This document shows, one piece after another, positions 6,139 through 7,762 of a stretch of 7,762 bases of DNA. This DNA is from an uncultured Saprospiraceae bacterium (GTDB lineage: Bacteria > Bacteroidota > Bacteroidia > Chitinophagales > Saprospiraceae): the NCBI GenBank assembly GCA_937930625.1, contig CALHBW010000301.1, positions 1-7,762 on the forward strand, read 5' to 3'. A model generated the notes under the pieces. It was not told the DNA's origin and made no database searches. It worked only from the letters and a program-made list of their open reading frames with translations. Numbering within the stretch: the first letter of the stretch is position 1; each line of letters begins with the position of its first letter. Both the position numbers and the translations under genes were made by a program.

Positions 6139-6233
6139 TTGTGTGATTGAATAATTGTGTGATTGTGAAATTGCAATGTATTGCCGATATTTTACAATCA
6201 TACAATTTCACAATTCTACAATCTGACAAATTA
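6138..6233. repeat. Octamer-word hairpin array in strict 8-nt register (copy 3)
   Basis: The left arm is ATTGTGTG (6138), ATTGAATA (6146), ATTGTGTG (6154), ATTGTGAA (6162), then longer words ATTGCAATGT (6170) and ATTGCCGAT (6180). The right arm is five consecutive octamers ACAATCAT (6194), ACAATTTC (6202), ACAATTCT (6210), ACAATCTG (6218), ACAAATTA (6226). The arms are complementary: GATTGTGAAATTG at 6161-6173 matches CAATTTCACAATT at 6203-6215 with one mismatch, and the pairing extends to about 6152-6173 against 6203-6224. The array begins inside the upstream stop codon and ends two bases before the next ATG, so the whole gap is repeat. The word differs from copies 1 and 2 (ATTGTG instead of AATGAG), but the layout is the same. 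Confidence 0.87.
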
Positions 6234-6235
6234 AT

Positions 6236-7066
6236 ATGGATACTTTAGAACAACTACTCAATTCAAGACTTTTTCGTGATACCGACTTTGAGTTTTCATT
6301 GGTAAACTTTCTGTGGGCAGCCTTAGCTTTGGCTATCGCGAGGGGATTGGTGTGGTTGTTTACGGAGAAAATATTACCGCAATTTTATAAGCGTCAAAAA
6401 ACAGAAATTGGTTCGCAATACACCATTAATCAACTGCTTAAATATTTTATTTATACCATTGGTACCTTGTGGGCAATACAAAATCTGGGTATCAATACCA
6501 ATGTCATTTGGGGCGCGATGGCAGCATTGGCGGTCGGTTTTGGTTTGGGTTTGCAGCAGACCTTTAATGACTTGTTTTCGGGATTGATTATGCTCTTTGA
6601 AGGGAAAATACGGGTTGGTGATTCCGTGGAGTTGAATAATGCAGTTGGGCGTATCATTCGCATTGGCATTCGTACATCGGATATTGAGACGCGCGATAAT
6701 GTGGTCATGGTTGTTCCCAATTCCAAACTCGTTGTGGAGAGTGTCAATAATTGGAATCACGATTATAATCGTGTGCGGTTTATGCTTTCCGTAGGTGTAC
6801 ATTACGACTCTGACCCTGAACAAGTTAGAGACCTTTTGCTCGAAATTGCACAAGCGCACCCGCGTGTGATGAAGCAACCTACACCTTTTGTACGTTTTGC
6901 GGATTTTGGGGATTCAGCCTTGATGTTTGAATTATATTTTTATTCGCGCTACCTGATTGTTTCGGGCGATACTTTGAGTGATTTGCGGTACGAGATTTTT
7001 CGCGTTTTTAAGGAAAAGAATATTGAAATTCCTTATCCGCAGCGTGTTGTTTACTCTAAATCGTAA
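6236..7066 (+). CDS. Small mechanosensitive ion channel, MscS family
   Basis: MscS-type channels open under membrane tension and release solutes during hypo-osmotic shock; they are homoheptamers in the inner membrane. The 276-residue product has the compact three-helix layout: TM1 about 21-42, TM2 about 66-86, and pore-lining TM3 with its amphipathic continuation about 90-121. TM3 contains the Gly/Ala-packed GAMAALAVGFGLGLQQTFNDLFSG region (93-116). The beta domain follows with FEGKIRVGDSVEL (121-133), a region of ETRDNVVMVVPNSKL (151-165) typical of the family, and the alpha/beta C-terminal vestibule domain ending near IPYPQRVVY. The length is close to E. coli MscS (286). The ATG at 6236 begins right after the octamer array; its promoter, if separate, would have to lie in that array or in the upstream gene. 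Confidence 0.93.
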   Translation: MDTLEQLLNSRLFRDTDFEFSLVNFLWAALALAIARGLVWLFTEKILPQFYKRQKTEIGSQYTINQLLKYFIYTIGTLWAIQNLGINTNVIWGAMAALAVGFGLGLQQTFNDLFSGLIMLFEGKIRVGDSVELNNAVGRIIRIGIRTSDIETRDNVVMVVPNSKLVVESVNNWNHDYNRVRFMLSVGVHYDSDPEQVRDLLLEIAQAHPRVMKQPTPFVRFADFGDSALMFELYFYSRYLIVSGDTLSDLRYEIFRVFKEKNIEIPYPQRVVYSKS

Positions 7067-7133
7067 CACAGATATTCCTGTCTGTCCACTTTTATTAAGA
7101 GTTTTAAATATTGGGAGTTTTTCATTTTCATTT

Positions 7134-7442
7134 GAAAACTACGGATAAAAAATGAACGCGAAATGTATGCACTGATAATCCGTTGGTTATGATTTAAGTA
7201 AAAAATTATCATACAGCACGCCAACCCAAAACCCAAAAAAGTAACCGTCATACTGAATTTATTTCAGTATCTCCCGAACGATAGAAAAACCATGTTGCAA
7301 TAAAGAGGTAACTTGTTGTTTTTGAGTGAAATATAAAATTTTAGCTCACATTCAATATTGTGCTTGTCGTTCGGAAGATTCTGAAATAAATTCAGAATGA
7401 CGTTCTGGTTTAGGAGTAGGATGTTTTTTATCCGTGGTTTTC
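7134..7442. repeat. Outer inverted repeat enclosing REP-like pair
   Basis: GAAAACTACGGATAAAAAA at 7134-7152 is the reverse complement of 7424-7442 with a single mismatch over 19 nt. The pair encloses the inner 36-nt inverted repeat (7246-7402), giving a nested, roughly 310-bp inverted-repeat unit between mscS and the glycosyltransferase gene. A TTTTCATTTTCATT stretch also occurs on both sides (about 7119-7132 and 7438-7451) in direct orientation. This may be a non-autonomous mobile element or a stepwise assembly of repeats; there is no coding sequence inside. From 7067 to 7133 nothing else is seen apart from a weak hairpin. Confidence 0.7.
7246..7402. repeat. Pair of inverted 36-nt REP-like palindromes
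   Basis: Positions 7246-7281 and 7367-7402 are reverse complements with 33 of 36 identities. Each contains its own small hairpin: TACTGAA-TTTAT-TTCAGTA at 7251-7269, and ATTCTGAA-ATAAA-TTCAGAAT at 7378-7398. The spacer (7282-7366) is AT-rich with no gene. The motif (GTCATnCTGAA...TTCAGnATCT) is of a type I know as common in Bacteroidota intergenic DNA, though I cannot search for it. Two of the three differences keep the internal stem paired. Confidence 0.82.
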
Positions 7443-7490
7443 ATTTTCATTGATATTTTCATTTTCATTGATATTTTCATTATTATTTTT
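7438..7490. repeat. 18-nt tandem repeat upstream of glycosyltransferase
   Basis: TTTTCATTTTCATTGATA occurs at 7438-7455 and 7456-7473, followed by a decayed third copy starting TTTTCATTATTA (7474 onward). The array ends about ten bases before the next start codon and leaves little room for a conventional leader. Slippage in it could alter promoter spacing, but no promoter motif was identified. Confidence 0.8.
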
Positions 7491-7499
7491 AATTAATCC

Positions 7500-7762
7500 A
7501 TGAAAATTTCCATCTTAATGCCAGTCCGCAATGCGATGCCTTACCTTCGTGAGTGCCTCGAATCCATCCTTGCACAGACTACGGAAGATTGGGAATTACT
7601 CGCCATCAATGACCATTCTACCGACGATAGCAAAGCCGTTTTACAAGCATTTTCAAAAAAAGATAATCGCATACAAGTATTTGATAATCAAGAAAAAGGA
7701 ATCATACACGCGCTACGTCTTGCCTACGCACACAGCACGGGCGCGTACCTCACCCGTATGGA
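7500..7762 (+). CDS. Family 2 glycosyltransferase, N-terminal part (runs off window)
   Basis: The reading frame is open from ATG 7500 to the window end, giving 87 complete codons. The start is typical of GT2 glycosyltransferases: KISILMPVRNAMPYLRECLESILAQTTEDWELLAINDHSTDDS, with the nucleotide-binding strand ISILMPVRN at residues 3-11 and the ND-STDDS loop at about 39-46. It then reaches AYAHSTGAYLTRMD, which normally leads into the DxD metal site just beyond the window edge. The acceptor and sugar cannot be told from this fragment; cell-surface polysaccharide assembly is the usual role. It is more GC-rich than the glycosyltransferase at 2824-3783 and, unlike that one, starts directly with the catalytic fold, so the two are not close copies. 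Confidence 0.9.
   Translation, partial: MKISILMPVRNAMPYLRECLESILAQTTEDWELLAINDHSTDDSKAVLQAFSKKDNRIQVFDNQEKGIIHALRLAYAHSTGAYLTRM

Noticed and set aside
6374..6877. Minus-strand 167-codon frame opposite mscS
   Set aside because: It lies entirely within a clear MscS coding sequence, and its translation has no recognisable domain.
7068..7085. Hairpin ACAGA...TCTGT after the mscS stop as a terminator
   Set aside because: The stem is only 5 bp with an 8-nt loop, and the following T tract is interrupted; too weak to call.
7051..7251. Minus-strand 66-codon frame at the end of mscS
   Set aside because: It overlaps the mscS end and runs through the outer inverted repeat; there is no independent evidence of coding.

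Overview
The window looks like chromosomal DNA of a Bacteroidota bacterium. A Saprospiraceae-like lineage is a guess. The grounds are low to moderate GC, start codons without clear Shine-Dalgarno sequences, scpB and an RluB-type pseudouridine synthase close together, and intergenic spaces filled with short palindromic or word repeats. No taxonomic search could be run.

Layout, left to right. Positions 1-130 hold a degenerate octamer repeat element. Positions 131-277 carry, on the minus strand, an exact TGAAAC-N16-CGTA promoter (the ECF/sigma-W type of motif) and, about 110 nt downstream, a strong rho-independent terminator. Together they outline a small non-coding transcript upstream of scpB. 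From 391 to 4563 is one tight co-directional block: scpB, then two radical SAM enzymes and a family 2 glycosyltransferase, then an RluB/RsuA-type rRNA pseudouridine synthase. The three middle genes are joined by TAATG stop/start overlaps and are visibly more AT-rich than scpB and rluB. They look like a horizontally acquired modification cassette spliced between two housekeeping genes that are neighbours in many bacteria. Their substrate is unknown, and there is no room for a precursor-peptide gene inside the cassette.

Positions 4564-4696 hold a REP-like element: three copies of a ~25-nt motif around a perfect 38-nt palindrome. It is followed by a polytopic membrane protein (possibly DoxX-like), a 118-residue conserved-looking hypothetical protein, and a small MscS-type mechanosensitive channel. 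The two spaces between these last three genes consist almost entirely of ~8-nt word arrays whose right half is the reverse complement of the left half. They therefore fill the gap from stop codon to start codon with a potential long hairpin. Positions 7067-7499 are non-coding. They contain a pair of inverted 36-nt REP-like palindromes with compensatory base changes, nested inside a second inverted repeat, and an 18-nt tandem repeat. A second family 2 glycosyltransferase begins at 7500 and runs off the window.

The candidates for something undescribed are the two-radical-SAM plus glycosyltransferase cassette, the octamer hairpin arrays, and the ECF-promoter-driven small RNA.
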